Part shown: positions 10,876 to 23,000 of the stretch, piece by piece
Numbering within the stretch: position 1 is the stretch's first letter
How the letters are laid out: each line of letters opens with the position of its first letter
NCBI GenBank assembly: GCA_019916065.1
Contig: CM034241.1
Span: 4,905,062 to 4,969,061 of the forward strand
DNA length: 64,000 nucleotides
Source of the DNA: Vitellaria paradoxa
Lineage: Eukaryota; Streptophyta; Magnoliopsida; Ericales; Sapotaceae
Direction: 5' to 3'
Translations under genes and position numbers: made by a program
The notes under the pieces: generated by a model
Seen by the model: the letters and a program-made list of their open reading frames with translations, nothing else
Told to the model about the DNA's origin: nothing
Databases searched by the model: none

Positions 10876-12817
10876 TTAGCCATTTTAGTTTAAATAAGTC
10901 ATCCAAGTACCTATAATGAAGCTGATTGTCTAAGTTAGTTATAATAAATATTAGAGTGTCAAAATAATATATAATTTCCAATTTAAAATAATTGCATGTC
11001 AATTGAAAGATAACTAAGTAGTATCAACTTAACAGTGCACTTAAGCATTTCATCAAACAATATAAGTGTTTTACTAGACTAGGCATTGTAAACAAAATTA
11101 AATAGGAATAAAAATCATTAACATATCTATAACTAACAGAGAATAATTGAAAATTTAAATCAATCTCTAGACATAAAATTCTTATAAAAAAAATCCGGAC
11201 AAGCATCAATTAAAGGTTAAACAGAGATAGTAGTTTGAAAGAAATTCATATAAAATAGAGTATAACTCCAACACTTGTAAACTTTACATTTCTAGAAACT
11301 AGACTTCAAACCCTATAACTTTCATAATTTACACTTTTTAAAATTCTAAAGTCTAAAGGTTCAAAAACAGTCTTGAATTCAGTTTATTCAGAAGATATAG
11401 TTTGACATGTATTCAGTATTTTGGACATAATTTTTGACTCACAGATTAGATTAATGCAAATCTTTTTGGGTTAAAAAGAAAACTTAAAGGGTTACAACTT
11501 TTGTGTTTTATCCGAAGCGCCCGATTCCACCATTTTAGGGGTCAAAATTATGTCGAAAGTTAAAATTAGAGAGCTGTCAGCTCACTAGGCTGCAATAGAT
11601 CGAAACTTCGGCTTCCCTATGCCCAACCTGCGAGCTATTCTGTTTTTTTTTTTCATCAAAATGTCCAGCTCTTCTCTTTCTCTAGGTTATATGCTTTGTT
11701 TTGTTTTCCAACCATATCTATTCACTATTTGTGTGTTCTTGAGTCCATATATCGTCATTATAAGTACATATGAACACTAACTAACCAAGAATGCATACTC
11801 CAACATATAAATATAAATTCAATATGACAAGTTATGAGATAGTTAACTAAAAATTTTATCACAATCAAGTTTCATACTTCAAACCCAGAAAATGTTTTAA
11901 CTTTAAAATAATCCTACACATGTTCATTCTAGTTTAAATTGAAGGCATAAAACACCTTCTAGGAGGTTCGTCATCCCACGTCAATGAAGATATTGGTGAC
12001 CAAGTCTAAGAAGGAAGAGGAGTTGAGCTTTGAACACCAACCGAACTGAAAAACTCTAAGCTTTTCTTCTTCCTCCAAGCACCACCAGATCTCCAACCAA
12101 CACTTGATAATAATTTTTTTTCTTTTTTTTTTTAAGGCACACAAATCTCACAGCTCTTTGAAAACCTTAGAAAAATTTTTCTTTCATAGCGAGAAAGCAT
12201 TTTATAAGAAGCCATGGGCGTGTAGAGGAAGTGTCGGTGGAGAAGACAATCTCTACTTCTCATGCTTCAAAACCTCTAAAGTAAGATTTTTATAAGAAGC
12301 CATGGGAGTGTAGAGAAAGTGTCGGTGGAGAAGATAATCTCCACTTTCCATACTTCAAAACCTCTAAAGTAGGATCTTGAATGCACAATAGGTGGCATGG
12401 TCTGAGAATATCGCTTCATTTTACTGTTTAACTAAATAATTCAGGAGAAGTATGGGAGGATGGATGGAAGAAGATAAGTTTTATAGGGAATTGATTGAGA
12501 GTTATTATTCATGAGTCAACTTAGTGAGGGATAAAGTGAGTTGAAGCGAGTGGAGGTGAGTCGATGATGGGTTAACCCATGGGTTATGGGTTTGGTTTGA
12601 ACCAAATAGGTAATTGGGTTAGGAATTGTTTGGATAAAAGTTTAGAATTTTATATTTAACTCTCACATAGGGTGAAATTGAATTTGGAAATCTTTCTAAT
12701 TAATTTTATCATTCCAAAAATTTTCAAAATCCTCAATTCTCTAAATTTTTACTATAACAAATATCACCACGACATTAAACAAATTAATTAAGAGAGAAAA
12801 AAATTCAGGTTATTACA

Positions 12818-13627
12818 ATCCACCATTCTTAAATAAATTTCGTCCTGAAATTTACACAAAGCATGACTCAAGTGTTAAGCAAATAAGGGTATTGTTCACG
12901 CATGACAGACTTGCGCTCCAATGTGGATTCCTCCACACCACAGTGTCTCCACAACACTCGAACCAATGAATGATTTTGCCCCGTAGGACTTGCTCACGTC
13001 GATCCTCAATCCTAACCGGTTGTCGTTCAAATGTAACATCTTGCTGAATATCAAGTTCAGTCTAATCAATCACATGAATCAGGTCAGGTTCATACTTCCG
13101 AAGCATGGATACATGAAATACATCGTGAACACGTGACAGTTGAGGTGGTAGAGCTAGCTGATATGTAACCTAGCCAACCTTTGCAATGATTTCGAATGGT
13201 CCAATATATTAAGAAGCTAACTTCCTCCTTTTCCCGAATTATATGACTCCTTGATGTGGGGAAACTCGAAGAAAGACTTGATCTCCAACCTCGAACTCCA
13301 AAAGTCGTCTTCGTCGATCTGCATAGCTTTTCTGGCAACTCTGAGTAGTAAGCAGACGCTGACGAATGATAGTAACTTTTTTCTGATGTTTGCTTGATTA
13401 GGTTAGGTCCTAACATCACTGATTCTCCCACCTTGGCCCAATATAAGGGAGAGCGACACGGCCTCCCATATAATGACTCATAGGGTGCCATTTCAATACT
13501 TGCTTGGTAGTTGTTGTTATACACAAACTCAATCAATGGCAAGTGCTCTTCTCAGTTTCCTTTAAAGTCTAGTATGCAAGCACGAAGCATATCTTTCAGT
13601 GTCTGAATTAATCGTTCTGACTGTCCC
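12818..13627 (-). pseudogene. Ty3/gypsy polyprotein 3' end (integrase C-terminus)
   Basis: Minus-strand translation gives GQSERLIQTLKDMLRAC, a stop, then LPLIEFVYNNNYQASI, MAPYESLYGRPCRSPLYW and, after frame changes, VTFERQPVRIEDRREQVLRG and a short chromo-like tail. These are the standard landmarks of the C-terminal part of plant Ty3/gypsy integrases. Everything upstream (gag, protease, RT, RNase H and the integrase core) is absent. At least one stop and two frameshifts make it inactive. It reads directly into the PPT and the LTR at 12817, and its truncated right edge (about 13627) rejoins the tandem repeat. Confidence 0.9.
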
Positions 13628-14690
13628 AGTTTCCTTTTTGAGAAAATTTTTTATATTTAAAATTATGAGTTCGAAGCACAAATAAAACAAATGATTTTAT
13701 ATAAAAGTGAAATATGGTATGCAGAATTGCATTATCATTTTTGGATCGTAGGAATTACAGTTTGAGAAATAAAATCCTGGAAGTGAAGCCTCAATCTCGT
13801 ATTTTAGAAAATTTTTGATATTTAAAATTTTGAGTCCAAAGAACAAATAGAATAACCTTCTCATAGAACCGTAAAATTTGGTATCTATGATTGCATTATC
13901 ATTTTTAATCTATAGGAATGAATTTTGCGGAAAAAGACAGAGGTTTGGAGAGCTGGTTTTATATATCTCAATCTCTTTTTTAAAAAAGTTCTAATATTTA
14001 AAGTTTTGAGTTCGGGATACAATTAGAATAAAAAAATCATATATTGTTGTGAAATTTTGCGAACAAGATCATCTTATCATTTGGCCTAAAAGAACGAACA
14101 GTTTCAAAACTGGGGTATCGAAAGTCGATTATTCCACAATTTCGTATTTAAGAAAATTTTTAATATTAAAATTTTTGAGTTCAGAAAACAAATAGAACGA
14201 ACAGTCTCATAAAACTGTGAAATTTGGCATAAAAAATCATCTTATTATTTGTGACGTGTAGCAGTGAAAAACTTAAGAAATGAAGTTCAAAAGAGCTGTT
14301 TTTGCCTCAAGTTCCTTGTTTAGAAAGCTTTTAGGGGTTGTTTGATTGAAAAAAAGTTAAAGAAAAAGTGTTATATATTAAAATTTTATTAAAAAAAATA
14401 TAAAAAATAATTAAAATTTATTAACGTTTAGTATTTTTTAGTTGGACAAACAGAGTCTTAATATTTAAAGTTTTGAAGTTGAGGCACAAATAAAATAAAC
14501 GATCTAAAGAAGCTGTGAAATTTAACATGATGAATCATCAGTCATGTCATCGGTTTATGGCCAATAAGAACCAATGGCTCGAGAAATCAAATTCTGAAGA
14601 GTCGGTTGCGCCTCAATCTCGTTTTTGAGAAAATTTTCAGCATTTAAAGTTAAAAGCTTTTCAAAACAAATTTGGTGAATCAAGGAATTA
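13628..14690. repeat. Degenerate ~165-175 bp tandem repeat, block A, right part
   Basis: About six units, with GAGAAAATTTT landmarks near 13635, 13800, 13975, 14140, 14305 and 14615. Each unit carries the order TTTAAAGTTTTGAGTTC, GTGAAATTTGGCAT, ATCATTT and GAGAAATGGAGT. One unit is interrupted near 14335-14460 by about 110 bp of unrelated AT-rich sequence. Homologous to the array at 18225-19225 plus 26423-26560. Confidence 0.85.
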
Positions 14691-15562
14691 TCAAGAAAAA
14701 TGGAGTTGATTTATTGACTGTGGAGTCAGTCTTAGCCGTCTGATAAAGACGAGATTTTGCCTAGAACTACCTCTAGAATTTCCTCGTTAAAATTGTTATA
14801 TTTCAACTCTACGTGATTGAGTTCTTCGGTGTTGGGTAGCCGAACTCGGAGAAGAAGATTGGAGACTCGGGGAAGAAGATGTGGATTTATGCTTGTAAAG
14901 TTCACTAGCGATTTTCGTTTCTTTCCTTCTTCCTCGATCGCTCATTAATGGTGAAATTGGACCACCGTCTTATCGGGCTGTCGATTCTGCTACGGGTGCT
15001 CGCAATCGCCACTATTTCCGCAATGTAAAACCCTAATCTTCTTCTCTGCTACTCCTTCCTTGTCCTTCGATGAAAATCCTAATTTCCCCTCCCAAAGGCC
15101 CACCTCGCCCGACTATTTGTCACCTTCTTCTTCGTCAGGGTAAGAGAAGGTTGCCCTAATTCCACCTGTTTGAGAGAGTGGAATTGATGGGGAAAACCAA
15201 CCTGTTTGAGAGATGCGTGGAATTGATTTGGTGTTTCGAATTTGGGATTTTTTTTTTTTTTGTTGATGAATAAAACTTTGGGTGTTCACGAGAATATAGC
15301 CCAGATTATAGTCTTTCATTTCTCTGTTCATTCCTATTATTTCTCAGACTTATATATCTGATTATGTTCATGCATTTTCTTGAATCAGTTTCTTTGTTTA
15401 AAATTTTTTCATGCCTTTTCTTAAATCAAATTCGTTGTTCCATCGTTAGAGAGACTTTTGCACCTGGGTCTCTTTCTCAACTCTCGGTGCCAGAGAAATA
15501 GTAGAGATGAGGGCTTTTCTCTGGATTCAGATCGGAGGACCTTCGATCCGACTCAGGCGCTG
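14691..15562. other. Intergenic, GC-richer patch with possible gene 5' fragment
   Basis: 14691-14790 is shared with 26560-26735, marking the end of the duplicated block. 14900-15060 looks like the 5' end of a plant gene: a pyrimidine-rich leader, an ATG at 14949 opening a 25-codon hydrophobic reading frame, and an AAACCCTAA telobox at about 15027. No downstream exons were found, so it is at most a displaced promoter/first-exon fragment. 15113-15331 has an open frame without recognisable features. Confidence 0.4.
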
Positions 15563-15910
15563 CAGTAGGAGGTCACTGCAGCAGCTGTAGTACTCAAAAC
15601 TACGCCGTTTCAGTAATTTTTCACCCAAAACTACGCCGTTTCACCTAAGTTTTTATATTCAAATACATCAATTCATATTCGAATGCATCAATTTATATGC
15701 ATTTGGATGCATCAATTCATAAGCATTCGAATATAAGAATTTAAGTAGAATGGCATCGAATGTATCAATTCATATTCGAATATGCATACTCGAATGCATT
15801 AATTTGTATTCGAATATGAGAACTTAAGTAAAACGGTATCATTTTGGGTGAAAAATCGCCTAAATGGCGTCGTTTTGGGATACCGCAGTAGCTGCAGTAA
15901 TCCCTTACTG
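15563..15910. mobile_element. 348 bp foldback MITE with very long inverted repeats
   Basis: The left end CAGTAGGAGGTCACTGCAGC and the reverse complement of the right end CAGTAAGGGATTACTGCAGC start an inverted repeat that continues, with scattered mismatches, through the CAAAACTACGCCGTTT / CAAAACGACGCCATTT block and ATTTTTCACCCAAAA into the centre. Nearly the whole element can fold into one hairpin. No clear target duplication was found, so the superfamily is undecided (Mutator-like or hAT-like). Confidence 0.75.
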
Positions 15911-16208
15911 TGACCCCCTTCTTCTCCTTCAATTGCATTTGGGTTTTCTTCAGTGTATCAGTTTATGCATATATATAGTTTTATGTTTATGCATATATAA
16001 TATAGTTTTTTTTGAAGTCTATTTATTTATTTGATTTAAAATAAAATAAATCAATTAAAATTTTGGTTGCCTTTGACATATTCTATTAAGCATTAACTGT
16101 CGATTTGACAGATAACTTTTCAAAATAAGTGAGTGAAGTTTAAGTTTTAAATATTGAGAGGTGTAAATGTAATTATTCAAATGTTTAGAGAAGGTAGATG
16201 TACTTTTT
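15911..16208. other. Short intergenic segment
   Basis: AT-rich DNA between the foldback element and the 3' border of the FLA3 unit. No gene seen. Confidence 0.6.
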
Positions 16209-16229
16209 GGGGGGGGGGAGGGGAGAGAG
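16209..16229. repeat. G-rich purine tract at 3' border of FLA3 unit
   Basis: A run of ten G, then AGGGGAGAGAG, at the place where FLA2 has a (GA)n tract. It is followed by the shared 3' flank (TCCACTCAAAAGAATTTTT). Confidence 0.9.
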
Positions 16230-16316
16230 TCCACTCAAAAGAATTTTTCTAATTTAAATGAAAAATGTAAAGCACTGGCACACACAACACACAATCAACA
16301 TCAACCAGCTCTCAGC

Positions 16317-17201
16317 TCAAACACACAAGGAAAATGCTGCAGTAAGAAAGCCTGCAAAGAGCATTGCATTGAGTGTTTGGTGAATCACACTCATTGCATC
16401 AGAAGGTTGAACTTCAGACGTATCGCCAGAGTCAGTGGACCATTCAGGGGATGGAGCCTTTTTCTTCCCAGGTTTTGACAGTGCAGGAGCTGGAGATGGT
16501 GATGGAGTTACAAAAAAAGACAGTGGAAGGAGCACCTGGTCAACCTGATAAACTGCTAGCTGGTTATCAGCATAAATTGTGCCCGATACTGTTGCATTAA
16601 TAATCCCAGTTGAAATTTTCACCTGACTCCCTGATGTGGTTATATTTAGTGGGTAATCAACGCTGCTACCCGCATCTGTGCTCACTGGGTTGCTCACGGT
16701 TTAAAATGCAGGCATGGAGTAGTAGGTAGAGATGAGATGGAATTTTATCAGCTGGAACTTCTGCTGATCACTGTATGAGTTTAAGGAACCTGTCTTGAGG
16801 TTACTGAAGGCTTTATCACTTGGGGCAAACATAGTTAGGCTTTGACTTGAGTCATTGAGTTGTTTGTTAAGTTGGGCATCCAACTGAGTACTCTTTAGCA
16901 GGCGAATCAACGTGTTGAAGTGACCTGCCTTCTCAAGGATTGCGGTGATGTTGGGTGGGCCTGCTGGAGCTGGTGCCAGAGATGGACCAGCCGTAGCTTG
17001 TGGTGGAGCTGGTACCAGAGGCTTATCAATTGGCGCTTGTGGTGGAGACGAAGCAATTGGCGGTTGTGCTGGAGGCTGAGCAACTGGGGCTTGCGGTGGA
17101 GATTGAGCTACTGGGGCTTGTGCTGGAGACTGAGCAAAAGCTGTGGAGCAACAGAAGAAGATGAGTAGAAGTGGGAATGGTGAGAAAATCTGCTTCAACA
17201 T
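16317..17201 (-). pseudogene. FLA: FLA pseudogene with one in-frame nonsense codon (FLA3 of array)
   Basis: The frame is collinear with the 294-aa FLA4 from signal peptide to GPI signal, without indels, but codon 167 is TAA (16701-16703) where FLA2 and FLA4 have CAA (Gln of PAFQTVSNP). Translation would stop inside the fasciclin domain after 166 residues and lose the C-terminal third, the second AG region and the membrane anchor. By hand count, 4 of the first 166 residues differ from FLA4, against 11 of 125 after the stop. The downstream half has also lost one sequon (NIS to KIS). The promoter is intact, with an exact ACCTAAC. It could still be transcribed. An assembly or sequencing error at this single base is the main alternative. 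Confidence 0.9.
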
Positions 17202-17287
17202 TTTTCTGGACTTCCCTTTAGAATGCTGCAGGATGAGCCAAAGTAGAGCTTTGAGGTGAAAATTGAGCTGTATGTGTTGTGGTGCTG

Positions 17288-17480
17288 TAGAAGTTTTTAA
17301 TTGAGTGGGGTGAGATGAGAAGTGAGCATGAAGTTAGGTAAGAGGGTGCATTTTAAGGTGGCTAGAGAACATTCATAGCCTATCCATCTTGGTAAGGTAG
17401 AGAGGAAGAAGTGAGGTGTTGATGGTGCTGAAGCAGCTAGTGGTTTGCTTAGCACTGAGGGAAAAACAGCAGAGTTCATG
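17288..17480 (-). promoter_or_regulatory. FLA3 promoter module
   Basis: A TATA-like CAATTAAAAACT lies at about 17292-17303, about 92 bp before the ATG. An exact AC element ACCTAAC is on the minus strand (17333-17339), followed by the conserved CACCTTAAAATG and the distal conserved block to about 17480. Confidence 0.55.
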
Positions 17481-18224
17481 ATTGAAGTTTCTGTGGTATG
17501 TTTTTGTATGATGTTCAATTGTTTTAATTAGTTGCTTGTAACAGCCTTGACGAGAATATTACAATCAAGAAGCCTTTTGAGTTGGGTCTTACTTTTCATG
17601 GAATAAGCAAGTTTCCGCATATCTAATTGACAGTGATATTGATAAATTATTATTAAAAAAATTAGTTGATATCTGTAGTAAAGTTCATGAAGATGGATAG
17701 CATGTCGATCTGCTACAAGTCTTTGATTCAAGCAACACTAGAAAATCACTGGATTATGCCCAAAAAGAATATATATATATATATATATATAGATTCACCT
17801 TCATGATCAAAAGTATCACGTCTATTAACAACCGTTATCACTTTCATGAATATTGTAAAACTTTGCTTTCACTTAGTTATGTATCAGTCTGGCAGCCCAT
17901 TCTATTAATTAGCTCGACTGTGTTAGTATTAGGGAAACAATATCTCATTGATATTATTTTCTAATACTAATCAAAATATTATGGATAATTAAACATATCC
18001 CTTGCCAATTGGTTTTGAATGGAATGCTTTTATATCATATTAGAGTTGGGTTTGAGGACGATATGTGCCCCTTCAACTCAATTTTTTAGTTGTGCACTGC
18101 TTGTTCTTGATGCAACAGTATGCCACTTTTCCACGTGAGTGGGGGTTGCATGTGAGGGCATGCTGAAAATATCTCACAATCAATAAAATCAAACACTCTA
18201 ATCTAGTATAAGATCAATAGCCTC
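17481..18224. other. Upstream spacer of FLA3, duplicate of 6481-7269
   Basis: Aligns by eye with the FLA2 upstream spacer, including the (AT)n tract at 17770-17791. No gene. Confidence 0.75.
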
Positions 18225-19225
18225 TCTACTCCTCTTGGAACGAACAGCCAAAGAGACAGAGCCCTAGAGAGCATGTTATGCCTCAATCTTTTTTCGAAAA
18301 AAATATTGCTATTTAAAGTTTTGAGTTTGGGGCAGAATTAGGGCACAAACAATCTCATAAATCCATGAAATTTGGCATGTAGGATTGCCTTATCATTTGC
18401 GACTTGTATGAGTGAATGGATTGAGAAACGGAGTCCCAAATAGCTAGTTATGCCTCAATCTCCTTGTAAAGAATTTTGTTTTTTTTAAATAAAGTTTTGA
18501 GTTCGAAATACAAATAGAATAAATGATCTTATATAAAAGTGAAATTTGGCATGCAGGATCGCGTTATCATTTGTGATCGTAGAAAATACAACTTAAGAAA
18601 TGGAGTCCCAGAGGTGATGCCTCAATCTTGTTTTTAAGAAGATTTTTAATATTTAAAATTTTGAGTTCAGTGAACAAATAGAATAACCAGCTCATAAAGT
18701 CATGAAATTTGGTATGCATGATTGCCTTATTATTTTTGACCTATAGGAACGGATGAGTTGAGAGATGGAGTTCTGGAGAGCTGGTTATGCCTTAATCTCT
18801 TTTGAAAAAAATTTAAAGTTTTGAGTTTGGGTACAAATAGAATAAACAATCACTTATTGCTGTGACATTTGGCATATAAGATCACCTTATCATTTGACTT
18901 GCAAGAATGAACAGCTTCAATACTAGAGTCTCGGTGAGTTGGTTATTTCACAATCTTATATTTGAGAAAATTTCCAATATTAAAATTTTTGAGTTAAGAA
19001 AACAAATATAACAAATAGTCTCATAAAACCGTGAAATTTAGCATAAAGAATTGTTTTGTCCTTTATGATGTGTAAAAATGAAGGGCTTAAGAAATGAAGT
19101 CTTGGATAGCCGTTTTCGGCTCAATTTCATTTTTTAGAAATTTTTTGATATTTAAAGTTTTGAATTTGAGGCACAAATAAAACAAACGATCTCAAATAGT
19201 TGTGAAATTTGGCATGTGATGGATC
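18225..19225. repeat. Degenerate ~165-175 bp tandem repeat, block B, left part
   Basis: About six units with unit starts near 18285, 18470, 18630, 18795, 18960 and 19130, carrying the same ordered landmarks as block A. The array is interrupted at 19226 by the copia 5' LTR and resumes at 26423. Confidence 0.85.
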
Positions 19226-19478
19226 TGTTGGAATATATAGCTGTAATATATTCTTAATTAGGAAGTAAATTAGCTACATATAATTAGTTAGACAAGTTAA
19301 TGAAAGTGTGACTAAGCTAGAATCCCTCAAATTATGTGATTGATTAAGGGATTGATTAGCTTCTATTTTTGATAGTTAGTTTCCTATTATTTTCTGAGAA
19401 GTATTCTATAAATTGTGGTGTAACAGTTATTTTGTAATATGAGAAAAACATATTATTTTCATTTTTTTATTATCAACA
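19226..19478 (+). repeat. Copia 5' LTR
   Basis: Begins TGTTGGAATATATAGC, ends TATCAACA, 253 bp, collinear with the 3' LTR. Confidence 0.92.
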
Positions 19479-20095
19479 TGATATTAGAGCTTTAGGCTCT
19501 CTGGAAATTTTTTTTCTTGGCCTTTATTGTCAGGAAATTTTTCCAATTTCGTTTAGCCTTCATTGCCAGAAAGCTTTCCAATTTTTTAAAAGTTTAGTAC
19601 AGTCATACTGTTCAGTTTGAGGCCTTTAGATAAACGACAGTTTGGTACCATGAACTTCATCGCTTTGATCGTCTTTGCCAAAGGAACCCTAGTGTCGATT
19701 GTTGTTCATTGCACTCAACCATAGCCGGGCATCGTCGTCGCTATTTGCTGGGAACCCTAGCGTCGTTGTCGCTCATCACCGTTGCCCTTCACTAGGTGTC
19801 GTCAACCTTTATTGTCGTCGCTCTTCGCTGGGAACCCTAGCGTCGTTGTCGTTCATTGCCGTTGCCCTTCACTGGGGTGTCATTGACCTCCACTAGGAAT
19901 CACAGTGCCATTATTATTCATCGTTAGGAATCCTAGCGCGATTATTGTCTTTTGACGATAGTCAGATTTTTCTTAATCCCTTTAGTCATCGCTGTTCAGT
20001 CGATGATCGTTGATTTTGCTGAAATCCAAAACTTTAGTCATTGATCATTGACGATTTTTTTTAGTCGTGACACCTTCTGTCTTTCTCTCTTCAAA

Positions 20096-23000
20096 ATGTC
20101 TACAATGAAGTCCACTACCTTGAATGTTTTTGGTCAATTAGAAGAAGCTAATTCGAATCACATAACTGAGATTTGCAGAATATCCGGGCTACATACGGAC
20201 TAAATGAGAAGAATTATCTCGAATTGACTCAGTTTGTCAACACGTATTTGAGGGGTAAAAGGAAACTTAGTCATCTCCTTGGAACAGGACTAAAAAAGGG
20301 AGATCCAGCATTTGAAGTATGGGATATTGCTGACTCAATGATCATGTCGTGGCTGTGGGATTTGATGGATCTAGCAATTAGTGATATTTGTATATTTCTA
20401 ACAACAGCAATGGAAGTCTGGGTTTCTGTTCGTCGAACCTATTTGAAAGCACGATATGCTGCTCAAGTATATGAGATGAAGATCAAAACATGTGCAAACA
20501 AACAAGAAAGCAAGATTGTGACAGAATATGCCAATTTGTTGTGAAATTTATGGCAGGAGCTCGATCACTATCGAGTATTTGAGATGAAGTGCCCAGAAAA
20601 TGCAGCTACCTTGAAGACTTTCATTGAAAAGGGCCGAGTATATGATTTCTTGGCTAGCCTTAATCCTGAATTTGATCAGGTTAGGGTTCAAATACTCAGT
20701 AAGGAGGAAATACTTTTTGTTGGCCCAAGATTTATAAAGTTAGTTTTATAATTGATTTTGATGATAACAAACATTGAATTAAATTTTCACAATTAATTTT
20801 CAAATAAACATTGTATGAAATGTTACGATTCATTTGATAGATTCAAGATAATTGAGTTGGAAGAGATTGATATTATTTTTTTAGATATTTTCACATAATT
20901 TGGATGAAGGAATAAAGTAATTTCAAAGTTGGGAGTAATAGAAATCAAAGTAAGATAAAGATTTGAACTAGAGGTTGACTCGGATAAACAGAGAAATCAG
21001 ACACATGTCAGTATATAGATGATATCTTAAGATCCAATGGTTTAATTGTCATGAAATTTTAATATAGTAAACTAGACTTCCATATCTACAACTTTATCTA
21101 AGGGAAATTTTTGTGGATTTGAAGTTAAGATATCAAAAAATGAGTTGGAATATTAGTCATTACAGAAAAGATTTTAATTCTGGATTCTGGAGCTAGTCTT
21201 AGTTTTTGAGACATAACTCATACTCTACAATTTTAAAAATTCTAATTTTTGGTGTGTGAAAAGAAGACTCAAAAAGCTACAACTTTTGAAGTTTCTTCTA
21301 ATTCTAAAAGTATCATGGTGAAACAGAAGCTTAAACTGGAAACACAGATTCAGAATGTCAGAAAAAGCGATTAGAAACTGGTCTCGGTTCAGAAGCCATA
21401 TCTGACTATCTAACCGTTGGATGAAGCTTAAAATTTGACATGTGATAGCTGACTTATATATCTACAAAGTCTTTACTCTGAGGCAATGTCTGATTTGAAC
21501 GTTATGAGGGTGAAAAACGGTCACAAATGTATCTCAGAAAATTTGAATCTGAAAGACAGCATTGGAAGCAGGGAAATTCAATTTCTTTCAAGGGCAAAAG
21601 TGTCTTTTCACTTAGTAACAGACATTTGGAGATTTTCATCTATAAATAGAGCCTCAAACTTAGATTCAAGAGGATGAAGAAGGCAAGAAAGAAGTGCTTA
21701 CAAAGAGATACAATAAATTCCATGACTTTGCAAACATGGAGTGATTTCTCATCTTTCATATTCAACTTGAGAGGGTTTCTTTTTTATTTGATTGAGTTTT
21801 AAACTCATCATTGTTGTCGTAAAAAAAGAAAATTTACAGCCTTTTTAATTTGTGAGAGTTGGGTGTGCTCTTGTTGGTTTTGGTTCAGGTATTATAACCA
21901 AAACAAGAGACTTTCTTTGAGAGAGACTTGTGTGAGTGACTTGGGGATAAAATTACTTGGGAAATGTTTCTAGCACCTTGGGAAGCTAATGTGTAAAAAG
22001 CTCTTTAAAGAATAGTGGAGAAATCTCAAAGAAAGGCCTTGGGGAGTGGACGTAGGCAACATTGAAGCCGAACCACTATAAATCGATTGTGTTTGCTTCT
22101 CTTCCCTTTTGTTTATATTTATTGCAAACACTAGCACTCACTCTTTATTCACAAATATTGTATAATTCTTTTTTTGGTGCATTTCATATTTAATTATCCT
22201 TTTCATTTTGACATATTTGTTTTAGAGTTGAAATTTTTATTTGTAAAATTTTTAAGCAATCCTATTCACCCCCTCTAGTGTTGCTATTTAGGACAACACT
22301 TTCCTTGGAAGAGACTATTTCCTTAATTCGGGCTGAAGAAAGTCGACGAGGTATTATGCTAGAGTCTTCAGCTTTAGAAGGATTAGCCTTAGTAACCAAA
22401 ACAGAAGCATTCCACAAGACAGTGGAAAGATGGACTTATCAAGAGCTTTTGGGAAGAACAACAAAGATGGTCAGTGAAGAGATAAGAAAGATAATCTATG
22501 GTGCAACCATTGTAAGAAGTCGGGACACACCCGGGAACATTGTTGGAAATTACATGGTAAACCATCAAGCCAAAAGTGGGGAAACTGGGGAAACCAATAA
22601 CAGTCTTAAGCTCATCTAACAAAACAGAAGGATCAAAGAGAAGGGTCGGAGAAAGAAGGATTAAATAATGAAGAGATTGAGAAACTATGAGGTCTAGTAG
22701 GAACTCTTAAGAAACCTTCTGGTGCATGTTCATTGGCACTCTCGGGTAAGTCTCTGCTCTCATTTGGATTAAATATCTCAAAAAAGTGTTTTGCTGATTC
22801 TTAGATAATTGACTCAGAAGCCACTAATCACATAACACATACCTCACAAAATTTCATCACATATACTTCCTGTTAAAGTAATAGGAAAATTGTTGTAGCA
22901 AATAGATCCCTCACAACAGTTGCAGGATTAGGAGATATCCATGTCACCTCTTCTCTTGTTCTTAAAAATTTCCCTTATGTATCAAAATCATCAGTAAACT

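Larger units (their letters stand above)
7496..12817 (-). mobile_element. Ty3/gypsy 3' LTR with nested insertions
   Basis: On the minus strand the segment begins TGTAATAACC directly after a purine-rich PPT-like stretch and the end of a gypsy integrase region, and ends GGTGTGACA at 7496. It thus has TG...CA ends of the type common in Tekay/Del-like LTRs. At 5.3 kb it is long because it contains other insertions: a TTA-flanked 1.2 kb AT-rich element (9675-10875) and two tRNA-like SINE candidates. No coding frame is supported. The 5' part of the element is missing, so the LTR cannot be checked against a partner copy; the left boundary is inferred from the interrupted tandem repeat. Confidence 0.6.

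Noticed and set aside
16920..17168. Plus-strand Trp/Arg-rich frames (also 27884-28132, 31102-31293)
   Set aside because: Antisense shadows of the PAQAP repeats in FLA3, FLA4 and FLA5.
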